Shown here one piece after another: positions 15,213-22,953 of a stretch of DNA of 64,000 nucleotides (the stretch's first letter is position 1; every line of letters begins with the position of its first letter). Made by a program: the position numbers and the translations under genes. Under the pieces are notes generated by a model. That model saw only the letters and a program-made list of their open reading frames with translations. It made no database searches and was not told the DNA's origin. The stretch is from RGIG1828 sp045541875 (GTDB lineage Bacteria > Bacillota > Clostridia > UMGS1810), in NCBI GenBank assembly GCA_045541875.1, contig JAZQJX010000074.1, forward strand, positions 1-64,000, written 5' to 3'.

Positions 15213-15248
15213 ATGCTTCCTGTCATTGCGTCAGGAAGCATTTTTTTA
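15213..15248 (+). terminator. Attenuator of rplJ-rplL
   Basis: Arms TGCTTCCTG and CAGGAAGCA are followed by TTTTTTT. Position directly after the L10 leader fits regulated premature termination. Confidence 0.88.
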
Positions 15249-15412
15249 TTGTATAGGGAACTTCGTTCCTATACAATAAAAATATTATCATATTGCCGTG
15301 CAAAATTTTTTGAAAAGCAAAAAATTGCTTTTCAAAAATGCACATGGCTTAAGAAAAGCGAATTTGCTCCGCACGTCCGCCGCAGGGCGGAGCGGCGAAG
15401 CCGCTTTTCTTG
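15249..15412. repeat. Triple-palindrome intergenic element
   Basis: Three successive inverted repeats lie between the attenuator and rplJ. The first is TTGTATAGGgAAC/GTTCCTATACAA (15249-15276). The second is a stem with TTGAAAAGCAA/TTGCTTTTC (about 15299-15342). The third is AAGAAAAGCG/CGCTTTTCTT (15351-15412), enclosing a GC-rich GCTCCGC/GCGGAGC stem. This is unusual between an attenuator and its gene and looks like an inserted dispersed palindromic element. Confidence 0.6.
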
Positions 15413-15468
15413 TTCGGACACTGTGTTAATATATGTTAACTCACATTTTAACTCAGGAGGTGAAATTT

Positions 15469-16143
15469 ATGCCAAGCGCAAACGTATTGGAACAGAAGAA
15501 ACAGGTTGTTGCTGAATTGGTGGAAACATTAAAATCAGCACAGGCAGGTGTTTTAGTTGACTACAGAGGTATAACAGTTGAACAGGATACTAAACTTCGT
15601 ACAAAACTCAGAGAAGCAGGTGTAGAATATAAGGTTGTTAAAAACACTCTCACCAGATTCGCTGCAAATGAAGTTGGATTCCAGGAACTTGACGAACAAC
15701 TCAATGGTCCTACAGCTCTTGCTGTTAGCACAACAGATGCTGTTGCTCCTGCAAAAGTTATTTCTGATTTTGCTAAAGAAGTTGAAACACTTCAGATCAA
15801 AGCAGGCTTTGTTGACGGAAAAGTTATTTCTCTTGACGAAGTTAAACAGTTAGCAAATACACCATCCAGAGAAGTTCTTATTGCAAAGATTATGGGAAGC
15901 CTCAATGCTCCTATCTCAAAGCTTGTTAGAACTCTCCAGGCACTCGTTGATAATGGTGTAGAACCTGCAGATATCAATAATGCTGCACCCGTAGCAGAAG
16001 AAGTTGCTCCCGTAGCAGAAGAAACAGCTCCCGCAGCAGAAGAAGCTGCTCCCGCAGCAGAAGAAACTGCTCCCGTAGCAGAAGAAGCTGCTCCCGCAGC
16101 AGAAGAGGCTGCTCCCGCAGAGGAAGCTCCCTCAGCAGAATAA
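15469..16143 (+). CDS. rplJ: 50S ribosomal protein L10
   Basis: L10 is the base of the L7/L12 stalk. The 224-aa protein has the conserved N-terminal GVLVDYRGITVEQDTKLRT and VVKNTLTRFA. The C-terminal helix that binds L12 is followed by an unusual tail of about 50 residues (from about 176) made of AAPAAEE-type repeats. The usual length is about 165-175 aa, so the tail is an add-on. CAGGAGGTG precedes the ATG at 15469. Confidence 0.95.
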   Translation: MPSANVLEQKKQVVAELVETLKSAQAGVLVDYRGITVEQDTKLRTKLREAGVEYKVVKNTLTRFAANEVGFQELDEQLNGPTALAVSTTDAVAPAKVISDFAKEVETLQIKAGFVDGKVISLDEVKQLANTPSREVLIAKIMGSLNAPISKLVRTLQALVDNGVEPADINNAAPVAEEVAPVAEETAPAAEEAAPAAEETAPVAEEAAPAAEEAAPAEEAPSAE

Positions 16144-16203
16144 TCAAATTAAAATCTTAATGTGCCAAAAGCACAAAAATATTTAACCAGGAGGTAAATT
16201 ATC

Positions 16204-16575
16204 ATGGCAAATCTCGAACAGATCATTGCAGATATCAAAGAATTAAAATTATTAGAAGTTGCTGAATTAGTTAAAATGATGGAAGAAGAATTCGGCGTAA
16301 GCGCAGCTGCTCCCGTAGCAGTAGCAGGTGCTGCTGTAGCAGGCGGTGCTGCTGAAGCAGAAAAAACAGAATTCGACGTTGTACTTACAGACGCTGGTGC
16401 TTCCAAACTCAAAGTTGTTAAGGTTGTTAAAGATCTTACAGGTCTTGGCCTTAAAGAAGCAAAAGACGTTGTTGACGGCGCTCCCAAAACAGTTAAAGAA
16501 GCTTGCAGCAAAGAAGAAGCTGAAAAAATCAAAGCTGAACTCGAAGAAGCAGGCGCAAAAGTTGAACTTAAATAA
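16204..16575 (+). CDS. rplL: 50S ribosomal protein L7/L12
   Basis: L7/L12 recruits translation GTPases. The 123-aa protein has an N-terminal dimerisation helix, an Ala-rich hinge (APVAVAGAAVAGGAAEA), and the C-terminal domain KTEFDVVLTDAGASKLKVVK and LGLKEAKDVVDGAPKTVKE. Two terminators follow and rpoB does not. Confidence 0.98.
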   Translation: MANLEQIIADIKELKLLEVAELVKMMEEEFGVSAAAPVAVAGAAVAGGAAEAEKTEFDVVLTDAGASKLKVVKVVKDLTGLGLKEAKDVVDGAPKTVKEACSKEEAEKIKAELEEAGAKVELK

Positions 16576-16591
16576 TTTTAGGTATCAAACC

Positions 16592-16627
16592 AAAAACCGT
16601 ATGTCAAAAACGACATACGGTTTTTTT
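16592..16627 (+). terminator. Terminator of rplJ-rplL
   Basis: Arms AAACCGTATGTC and GACATACGGTTT with TTTTTTT. Confidence 0.95.
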
Positions 16628-16733
16628 GCTGTATAGGAAATTTCGCAAAAATTCGTTCGCGAGAACTGATGTTAACAAAACTATGACCGCGACAAGGGTG
16701 CAGGCTCAGCCTGCTTTTTTGCTGTATAGGAAA
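16622..16733 (+). repeat. Direct repeat GCTGTATAGGAAA flanking a second terminator
   Basis: TTTTTTGCTGTATAGGAAA occurs just after each of two consecutive terminators, with the copies about 91 nt apart. A related TTGTATAGGGAA follows the L10 attenuator at 15249. The second terminator (16700-16720) lies inside this span. Confidence 0.6.
16700..16720 (+). terminator. Second terminator after rplL
   Basis: GCAGGC-TCA-GCCTGC is followed by TTTTTT. Confidence 0.8.
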
Positions 16734-16748
16734 ACAAATGATATAGTT

Positions 16749-16781
16749 GCTCTTTGTCAATAGTTGAGGTTAAAATTAAAT
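16749..16781 (-). repeat. 33-nt dispersed repeat, copy 2 (inverted)
   Basis: The reverse complement matches 108-140 with three mismatches in 33. It lies in the gene-free stretch between rplL and the PocR/AraC regulator. Confidence 0.7.
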
Positions 16782-16807
16782 TGTAAATTCAGGTGACGTT
16801 TGCAATT

Positions 16808-17629
16808 TTATGCTTCAGCATTTGATTTTTTTCTGAATTCAGAGGGGGAAAGTCCTGTTGATTTTTTAAACATTCTGCAAAAGTGAGCAGGGTTTGGCGC
16901 TCCCACATCTTCGCCGACTTCCCATATGGTTTTAAATGAATTTTTAAGAAGTTTTTTGGCTTTTTCCACCCGAAGCCACACAACGTATTCATTTACCGTA
17001 CAGCCATATACATCTTTAAAGAGTTTATACAGGGCATTTTTCGATATGTGAATGTGTTCGCATATGGATTGTATGCTTATATTTTCCGAAAGATTGTTTT
17101 CTATGTACTCCGAAGCATCTGTAAGAACCTTTGGGATGTTTAACCCTATGGAGTTTTCAATAAGAGTATCAGAAATAAGATTTATCAGACTCTGAATCTG
17201 CGACACGTTGTATGATGCGATTTTAAAAAACCGCTTTTTGAGAATTTCTTTGTCACACTCAAGCCATTTAACCTTGTTCCACACTTCTTCAAACGAAATG
17301 TCTGCTCTGTTTCTTCCTATAACAATGTAACCCACCGTGATACTGTTTTTTATAAGAGGCATAACCATATCAACAATACCTGCGTGGCAGGTGTGTATGA
17401 CAGCCCTTTTGGTGTCGCGACACTCACTCAGCATTTTGAGGTCTGATTTTTCACATAAATCATGTCCTCTTTTGTTTTGTTGGACTGCCTGGCAAAAATC
17501 CGGAGAGTTTTGCTCAAAAGTTGCAATGTGGTTAAACTGATTGTCCAAAACGGCAATATTAAGTCCGGTCAGATTTGCAAAGTCTGAAACGGTTTTTTTA
17601 ATTTTTTTGGTATTGTACTCAATAATCAT
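16808..17629 (-). CDS. AraC-family regulator with PocR ligand-binding domain
   Basis: The 273-aa protein has an N-terminal PocR-type sensory domain at about 5-150. It carries the Cys-rich pattern DFCQAVQQNKRGHDLC, then HTCHAGIVDMVMPLI and ITVGYIVIGR. A C-terminal AraC double helix-turn-helix follows at about 165-268 (SIQSICEHIHISKNALYKLF, FCRMFKKSTGLSPSEFRK). PocR domains are thought to sense small polyols or hydrocarbon derivatives. It is divergent from the GH28-like gene and is its likely activator. GAGGCG precedes the ATG. Confidence 0.9.
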   Translation of the reverse strand: MIIEYNTKKIKKTVSDFANLTGLNIAVLDNQFNHIATFEQNSPDFCQAVQQNKRGHDLCEKSDLKMLSECRDTKRAVIHTCHAGIVDMVMPLIKNSITVGYIVIGRNRADISFEEVWNKVKWLECDKEILKKRFFKIASYNVSQIQSLINLISDTLIENSIGLNIPKVLTDASEYIENNLSENISIQSICEHIHISKNALYKLFKDVYGCTVNEYVVWLRVEKAKKLLKNSFKTIWEVGEDVGAPNPAHFCRMFKKSTGLSPSEFRKKSNAEA

Positions 17630-17776
17630 AAAATCGCCTCATTAGTTTATGTTTCCATTATGACATATATATTTTCCTGTGTCAATTAGAATTTATCCAA
17701 AGAACTTAATATTTTTCACTGGGAAGAAAAGTCAATATATGGGGAAGATATGCAGGGATAAAGGTAAATACGGATA

Positions 17777-17805
17777 TTGTTTTTGGGATGTTTATAGTAT
17801 ATAAT
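17777..17805 (+). promoter_or_regulatory. Putative promoter of the GH28-like gene
   Basis: TTGTTT, 17 nt, TATAAT. The weak -35 would suit an AraC-activated promoter. Confidence 0.6.
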
Positions 17806-17845
17806 TACGTTATTGATTAATATGTAAATCAGGGGGTAACTTCTT

Positions 17846-19102
17846 ATGCCGGAAACATTGTCTCACAAACTCTATGGTGACGGTCTTCACGATGACCTTC
17901 CCGCAATTCAGGAAATGCTTGATTCGGGAATGAAATGTGTATCTCTTCCATGTCCTGATGTTAACTATCTCATATCAGGTCCTGTTAAAGTTCATTCAAA
18001 TCAGGAACTGAAATTAGAACGCAACGCAAGAATTGTTCTCAAGGACTGGTCTGATTCTCTTATGCTTAAAATAGGAAGCAAAGATGAATTTTGCGAAAAT
18101 GTAAAGGTGAGCGGCGGAATATGGGATATGAATCATAACAATCAAAGTCCTAACCCATGGCATTTTCCAAGTCCCGTAACAGGAAAAACGGGCTATGAAA
18201 TTCTTAGGGAAAGAGGAACATATCCAACCATTTTCCCTCTTCCAAAAGAGGCAAACGGTGTCAATAACCTTGATATTCCCGAAGATTTATATACAGGTCA
18301 TTGTATGTCCTTTAAAAACATCAAAAATTTCCATATATGCAATCTCACAATTCACAATCCTGTTGTGTATGGAATGGATCTTTATAAGGTGGAAGATTTC
18401 ACCGTTGAAAATATTGTTTTTGACTATACAGAGGGCAGTCCAAAATTATGGAATATGGACGGTGTTCATCTTGAAGGATTTTGCCGAAACGGACACATAA
18501 TGAATCTTAAGGGAGCATGTCATGATGATGTGGTTGCCTTAACATCTGATGACTCATTTTTCACAGGTCCCATTGAAAATATAACCATAGACGGAATTTA
18601 CAGCGAAAATTCTCATAGTGCCGTAAGACTTTTGTCAAGGGTTAATCCCGTTAAAAATGTCCATATAACAAATGTATACGGAACCTATTATGCTTACGCA
18701 GTTGTCCTCAGTAAATACTCTGAACTTCCCGAGCGTTCAGGATTTGAAAACATAAATATGGATAATATCTATGCATCTCTTTGCCCGGGAACTGTTGATG
18801 TCCCCGGTAATACAAGACCTCTTGTGTGGATAGGGGATAATATCGATATAAAGAATCTCAGCATATCAAATCTTCACAGAAATGAAACCCATAATCCAAA
18901 CCCCACCATTGGAATCTATGAAGGTAGCACAATAGACCGCCTTTCTGTTTCAAATTGTAGTCAAACCAATGAGACTGACGGAAAGATAAGTTTTATTCAA
19001 AATAAAGGTGTAATCAATAATCTTTATGTGTATAATGTAGATGCGGGCGACGGTGAACTTATTGAAAAATGCGGAGAAATAAATAACATTTCAATAATAT
19101 AA
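17846..19102 (+). CDS. GH28-like right-handed beta-helix protein
   Basis: The 418-aa protein has no signal peptide, so it is probably cytosolic. Successive beta-helix coils are recognisable (FKNIKNFHICNLTIHNPVVY, VENIVFDYTEG, ENITIDGIYSENSHS, KNVHITNVYG). The GH28 signature region is present in altered form: NMDGVHLEG for the NTDG motif, then CHDDVVALTSDD for the paired Asp, then NSHSAVRLLSR near the usual His-Gly. It probably hydrolyses an oligogalacturonide or related uronic-acid oligosaccharide; substrate not shown. A PocR/AraC regulator faces it. Confidence 0.8.
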   Translation: MPETLSHKLYGDGLHDDLPAIQEMLDSGMKCVSLPCPDVNYLISGPVKVHSNQELKLERNARIVLKDWSDSLMLKIGSKDEFCENVKVSGGIWDMNHNNQSPNPWHFPSPVTGKTGYEILRERGTYPTIFPLPKEANGVNNLDIPEDLYTGHCMSFKNIKNFHICNLTIHNPVVYGMDLYKVEDFTVENIVFDYTEGSPKLWNMDGVHLEGFCRNGHIMNLKGACHDDVVALTSDDSFFTGPIENITIDGIYSENSHSAVRLLSRVNPVKNVHITNVYGTYYAYAVVLSKYSELPERSGFENINMDNIYASLCPGTVDVPGNTRPLVWIGDNIDIKNLSISNLHRNETHNPNPTIGIYEGSTIDRLSVSNCSQTNETDGKISFIQNKGVINNLYVYNVDAGDGELIEKCGEINNISII

Positions 19103-19108
19103 AATTAA

Positions 19109-19148
19109 AAAAATAAAACATTTTCGATCAGAAAATGTTTTATTTTTT
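19109..19148. terminator. Bidirectional terminator, GH28-like / XRE gene
   Basis: Perfect 15-bp arms (AAATAAAACATTTTC and its complement) overlap the 3' end of the minus-strand XRE gene. Confidence 0.85.
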
Positions 19149-19337
19149 GTATTCTATAATATCTTCTACATTGCATTCCAGTATTTTGCAAAAATCATCA
19201 ATTTTCATAGTGCTGATTCCATTACCTTTCTTCATCCGGTCAATGGTGGCACTGCTTATACCATATTTGTTAATCAACATATATGTGGTAATATTTTTGT
19301 CTTTTAAAGTTTTCCAGAAAGGTGCATATGAAATCAT
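19140..19337 (-). CDS. Small XRE-family (HTH_26-like) regulator
   Basis: A 65-aa Cro-like protein (FWKTLKDKNITTYMLINKYG, SSATIDRMKKGNGISTMKID, ends CNVEDIIEYKK). It is similar in architecture to the 11626 gene. The ribosome binding site is weak (GAG about 9 nt upstream). Position at the end of the spoVA operon is probably incidental. Confidence 0.75.
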   Translation of the reverse strand: MISYAPFWKTLKDKNITTYMLINKYGISSATIDRMKKGNGISTMKIDDFCKILECNVEDIIEYKK

Positions 19338-19515
19338 TTTATATAACTCCCATAATTTTTCTGATTATAGGATAAAATGTAATTTGCTTCTTGACAATAG
19401 TCATAAATATGACTATAATTATAATATAAAGTTAAAAACTTTAAATGCATTCTCTCTGATTGTCGCCAAACAATTGGTTTTGAAAAAAGTTCAATTAATA
19501 TTACTACATAATTCA

Positions 19516-19881
19516 TCATTTTTTGGGCTTTGGCTTGCAGATAATAGCAAATAAGAATCCAAAGAATATTGCGGCAGAAATTCCACAGGCTGCTCCTGTC
19601 ACTCCTCCGCAAAGAATTCCCAGTGCTCCTTTTTCCGTTATTGCGGTCATTACCCCTTTTGCAAGGGTATATCCAAATCCGATAATAGGAACTGTAGCAC
19701 CGCATCCTGCATAGTCAACAATAGGTTTAAAAAGACCAAGAGATGTCAGAATAACCCCTGCCACCACATATGTTACCATAATCCTTGCGGGAGTAAGCCT
19801 CGTTTTGTCTATCAGTATCTGGGCAAAAGCACAAAAAAGACCGCCCACCCAGAAAGCATTTACAAATTTCATTAACTCCAT
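19516..19881 (-). CDS. spoVAE: Stage V sporulation protein AE (SpoVAEb type)
   Basis: This is a membrane component of the SpoVA channel that moves calcium-dipicolinate into the forespore and out at germination. The 121-aa protein has several membrane segments and the family motif GCGATVPIIGFGYTLAKGVM. The ATG at 19881 is chosen because GAGGTG lies 8 nt upstream; the longer frame reads back into spoVAD. It starts 8 nt after the spoVAD stop. Confidence 0.93.
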   Translation of the reverse strand: MELMKFVNAFWVGGLFCAFAQILIDKTRLTPARIMVTYVVAGVILTSLGLFKPIVDYAGCGATVPIIGFGYTLAKGVMTAITEKGALGILCGGVTGAACGISAAIFFGFLFAIICKPKPKK

Positions 19882-19888
19882 AAATACA

Positions 19889-20887
19889 TCACCTCGAAAG
19901 TTCAATTTCTGCCGCATGGGATATTCCGCAAATGGGTTCACCCAAAAGCACACTTGACGGACTCATCAGGGCGCCTGTTCCAATGAGAAGTATTTTTCCG
20001 AGTTTCTTTTTTTTCATCATTTTATAAAAATATCCTGAAAAAACAGATGCAATACAACCGCATCCGCTTCCTCCTGCATCAACTTTCTGAGCGTCTTTGT
20101 CAAATATCATACTTCCGCAGTCAAGATGTTTTTTTCTGATGTCATATCCCTCTTTTTTCATAAGTTCAAGCAAAATATCAGTTCCCACATATGCAAGGTC
20201 ACCTGTGACAATGCAGTCATAATCGTCACAGTCCGTATTTGTTGATTTAAAGTGTGAAAGAAGTGTGTCTGCACATGATGGTGCCATTGCCGCTCCCATG
20301 TTGTTGGCATCTGTAACACCCAGGTCAACTATTTTTCCGACAGTAACTTTTGAAATTTGTATGTCAGTTTCTTTTTGAGATATAATAACACACCCCGAAC
20401 CCGTAACTGTCCACTGGGATGTGGGAGTTCTCACTTCTCCGTATTCAAGGGGGAATCTGTATTGCTTTTGAGAGGAACAAAAATGACTCGAAGTAATTGC
20501 TCCAACTGATTTTGCATACCCCGCACCCACGCACATGGCACCAAGACATATTCCCTCAACAAATGTCGAACACGCTCCATACAGCCCGAAAAGAGGAATG
20601 TCAAAGGATTTAAGACCAAAAGAACTTGCCATACACTGGTTCAGAAGGTCGCCTGCAAAAATCACATCCAGATCTTCAGAGGTTTTTTTGCAGGATGTAA
20701 GAGCACCTGAAAGAGTATTTTTAATCATACAACTTTCCGCTTCTTCCCATGTCTTTTGCCCTAAAAGGTCGTCAGAGTAGTGTGCATCAAAGTACTTTGA
20801 AAGAGGTCCTTCACTTTCTTTTGAACCAACTGATGAAAAAGCACTTTCAATGTATGCTCCGTTAATTTCGATTGTCTGATTTCTCAT
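19889..20887 (-). CDS. spoVAD: Stage V sporulation protein AD
   Basis: This thiolase-fold protein binds dipicolinic acid at the spore inner membrane. The 332-aa protein has FAGDLLNQCMASSFGLKSF, PLFGLYGACSTFVEGICLGA and the C-terminal LLIGTGALMSPSS. Length and order (spoVAC-spoVAD-spoVAE) are typical of Clostridia. AAGGATG precedes the ATG. Confidence 0.95.
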   Translation of the reverse strand: MRNQTIEINGAYIESAFSSVGSKESEGPLSKYFDAHYSDDLLGQKTWEEAESCMIKNTLSGALTSCKKTSEDLDVIFAGDLLNQCMASSFGLKSFDIPLFGLYGACSTFVEGICLGAMCVGAGYAKSVGAITSSHFCSSQKQYRFPLEYGEVRTPTSQWTVTGSGCVIISQKETDIQISKVTVGKIVDLGVTDANNMGAAMAPSCADTLLSHFKSTNTDCDDYDCIVTGDLAYVGTDILLELMKKEGYDIRKKHLDCGSMIFDKDAQKVDAGGSGCGCIASVFSGYFYKMMKKKKLGKILLIGTGALMSPSSVLLGEPICGISHAAEIELSR

Positions 20888-20899
20888 TATTTCACATCC

Positions 20900-21349
20900 T
20901 TATATAATAGTCAAAAGATAATATACTAACCCACACACAACTGATGCAGAAATTCCATACACAATAACAGGCCCTGCAATTGTAAACATTTTTGCACCCA
21001 CACCCAGAATAAGACCTTCAGACTTGTATTCCATACTGGATGACACAATGCTGTTTGCAAATCCTGTTATAGGCACCAAAGTTCCTGCTTTGCCGATTCT
21101 TGCAATGTTGTCATAGATTCCGATGCCTGTGAGAAAAGCACCGAGAAAAATCATTGTTGATGATGTTATTGACGGTGCATCTTCTTTGTTTATTCCTGCC
21201 ATTGATAATACTTCGCTGATAAATTGTCCAAGTGTGCAGATAAGTCCGCCAATAAGAAATGAAAGGCACATATCTTTCAAAAGTCTGGATGGGGGAGATT
21301 TTTGCTTCACAAGGATACTGTAATCCTTTTGCTGTTTTTTGACATTCAT
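20900..21349 (-). CDS. spoVAC: Stage V sporulation protein AC
   Basis: This is a membrane protein of the SpoVA complex; in Bacillus it behaves as a mechanosensitive channel. The 149-aa protein has four predicted membrane segments and the motif AGTLVPITGFANSIVSSSMEYKSEG in two pieces around TLVPITGFANS. It heads the operon. A sigma-G promoter is expected upstream, but no clear match was found. Confidence 0.94.
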   Translation of the reverse strand: MNVKKQQKDYSILVKQKSPPSRLLKDMCLSFLIGGLICTLGQFISEVLSMAGINKEDAPSITSSTMIFLGAFLTGIGIYDNIARIGKAGTLVPITGFANSIVSSSMEYKSEGLILGVGAKMFTIAGPVIVYGISASVVCGLVYYLLTII

Positions 21350-21538
21350 AATATACCTATCCTTTTTTTATGCAGAATATATGTAATTAATATTTGTAAA
21401 ATATCAAAAGATATGCTGTAAAAAAACGGCGAACAAAAAAATATATATACAAATTGCACATAAATTTGAAGTGTAAATATTATTGATTTGTCTTAAACAA
21501 CCTTTTTGAAAATTTTTAAATTTTTTTCGAAAAAATTG

Positions 21539-21567
21539 TTGACAAAACCTGACCTTAGTGCTATAAT
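21539..21567 (+). promoter_or_regulatory. Consensus SigA promoter of tRNA-Leu(GAG)
   Basis: TTGACA, 17 nt, TATAAT, ending 20 nt before the tRNA. Confidence 0.92.
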
Positions 21568-21587
21568 ATCTTTTGTTGACGCGGTAC

Positions 21588-21671
21588 GCGAGCATGCTGG
21601 AATTGGCAGACAGGCACGTTTGAGGGGCGTGTGTTTCGTACGTGTGGGTTCAAGTCCCACTGCTCGCACCA
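21588..21671 (+). tRNA. tRNA-Leu (GAG anticodon)
   Basis: This is a class II tRNA. GCGAGCA pairs with TGCTCGC, the anticodon loop TTGAGGG carries GAG, a variable arm GTGTTTCGTAC-type is present, and the T arm is GGGTTCAAGTCCC. CCA is encoded. Confidence 0.95.
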
Positions 21672-21678
21672 ACAACGA

Positions 21679-21712
21679 AACCGCATACCGGAAGGTATGC
21701 GGTTGTTTTTTT
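21679..21712 (+). terminator. Terminator of tRNA-Leu(GAG)
   Basis: Arms AACCGCATACC and GGTATGCGGTT are followed by GTTTTTTT. Confidence 0.93.
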
Positions 21713-21838
21713 AAAAACTATTACACTATCCAAAAAATATAAATAAAATCCTAATCCCTAATCTCTAATTACTGATTGCTAATCTCTACGATGGCAGACA
21801 AGAAGAATTTAAAAAAAGGATAAAAATTAAATATATAT

Positions 21839-21922
21839 GCGGATATGGCGGAACTGGCAGACGCGCTAGCTTCAGGTGCTAGTTGGGGAAACTCAGTGCA
21901 GGTTCGATTCCTGTTATCCGCA
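21839..21922 (+). tRNA. tRNA-Leu (CAG anticodon)
   Basis: This is a class II tRNA. GCGGATA pairs with TATCCGC, the anticodon stem CTAGC/GCTAG holds loop TTCAGGT (CAG), and the T arm is GGTTCGATTCC. CCA is not encoded (CTA follows the discriminator A), unlike its neighbour. No consensus promoter is visible in the 125 nt between the upstream terminator and this gene. Confidence 0.95.
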
Positions 21923-21925
21923 CTA

Positions 21926-21979
21926 AAAACAGAAATCCGAACCTTGTACCAATTGGTAAAAGGTTCGGATTTCTGTTTT
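21926..21979 (+). terminator. Terminator after tRNA-Leu(CAG)
   Basis: Long arms AAAACAGAAATCCGAACC and GGTTCGGATTTCTGTTTT enclose an inner GTACCAATTGGTA dyad. Confidence 0.88.
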
Positions 21980-22002
21980 GTGGTTTTACCTCAAAAGTTT
22001 TG

Positions 22003-22953
22003 TCACATAACACCAAGATTTTCAAGTTCAGTTTTAATTCCGTCTCTTATTGACGCAAAATTTTCTTTTTTAAGTCCCGTAACATTCAAAACCTTTGAAT
22101 TGTCTATCAGTCTGTTTAAAAGACGGTCATAGGTGAGAAGCCATTGGTTGTCTTTAAGTTTTGGCTCGATTTTTATGTATTCACAGGTATCAATCCAGTT
22201 AAACTCTGCACCGATTAAATCTGTATATATCTCTGTGATTTCGCCCCATGTAAGATTCGGAGCGGAACTTATGGTAAAGGTTTCACCGAGTGCTTCCTTT
22301 TTAAACAGAAGATTTGCAATGATTTTACCTGTGTTTCCTGCCCAGTCAAGTCCTGCAATTTTGTCTTTTGCGCCAATTGGCACAGGAATTGTTTTTCCTT
22401 CCTTTGCACAGTCAATAACATATGTACCCGAATGTGCAATCACATCCATGCGATACTTTGAAAAGGAAATCACCGGGCGGATAATTGTCCAGTTAATATC
22501 TCCATTATAATTTTTGATATATGCTTCATTTTTCAACTTGGAAAGGGCATAATCTTCATTTTTGAGAAAAAATTCATCATCGACGGTTTCGGGGGAAAGA
22601 ACGGCAGATTCCTCTGTCAGAGGTTTTTGAGAATCGGCATAAACCCTGTATGAAGAAACGTACAAAAGATGCTCTGTGTTTTCTCTCAAAATTTTGTGGA
22701 ACGGTATGTAGTCATCAGGATTTTTATAATACACAAAGTCCACAATTGCATCATAGTGATTTTTGGAAAATAAATCCTTAAGATACTCCACCGAAGAGAA
22801 AGCCTTGTAATAGGAAAGTCTGCTATCAGACGAAACCTTATCTTCGGGACATATAATATCCACATAGCATCCCAAACCTAAAAGTTCTTTTGCCGTATAT
22901 GTTCCAAGTGTTCCTCCTCCCGCTATGAGGAGGACTTTTTTATTTTCATACAT
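22003..22953 (-). CDS. NAD-dependent epimerase/dehydratase family protein (extended SDR)
   Basis: The 316-aa protein has the Rossmann glycine motif VLLIAGGGTLGTYTAKELL and an extended-SDR fold. The family YxxxK is probably YALSK in NEDYALSKLKNEAY, and YVSSYRVYAD matches the strand-5 Ser motif. It probably acts on a nucleotide sugar or sugar lactone; substrate unknown. The start ATG (22953) overlaps the stop of the upstream Gfo/Idh gene by 8 bp. It is the last gene of the four-gene operon. Confidence 0.85.
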   Translation of the reverse strand: MYENKKVLLIAGGGTLGTYTAKELLGLGCYVDIICPEDKVSSDSRLSYYKAFSSVEYLKDLFSKNHYDAIVDFVYYKNPDDYIPFHKILRENTEHLLYVSSYRVYADSQKPLTEESAVLSPETVDDEFFLKNEDYALSKLKNEAYIKNYNGDINWTIIRPVISFSKYRMDVIAHSGTYVIDCAKEGKTIPVPIGAKDKIAGLDWAGNTGKIIANLLFKKEALGETFTISSAPNLTWGEITEIYTDLIGAEFNWIDTCEYIKIEPKLKDNQWLLTYDRLLNRLIDNSKVLNVTGLKKENFASIRDGIKTELENLGVM

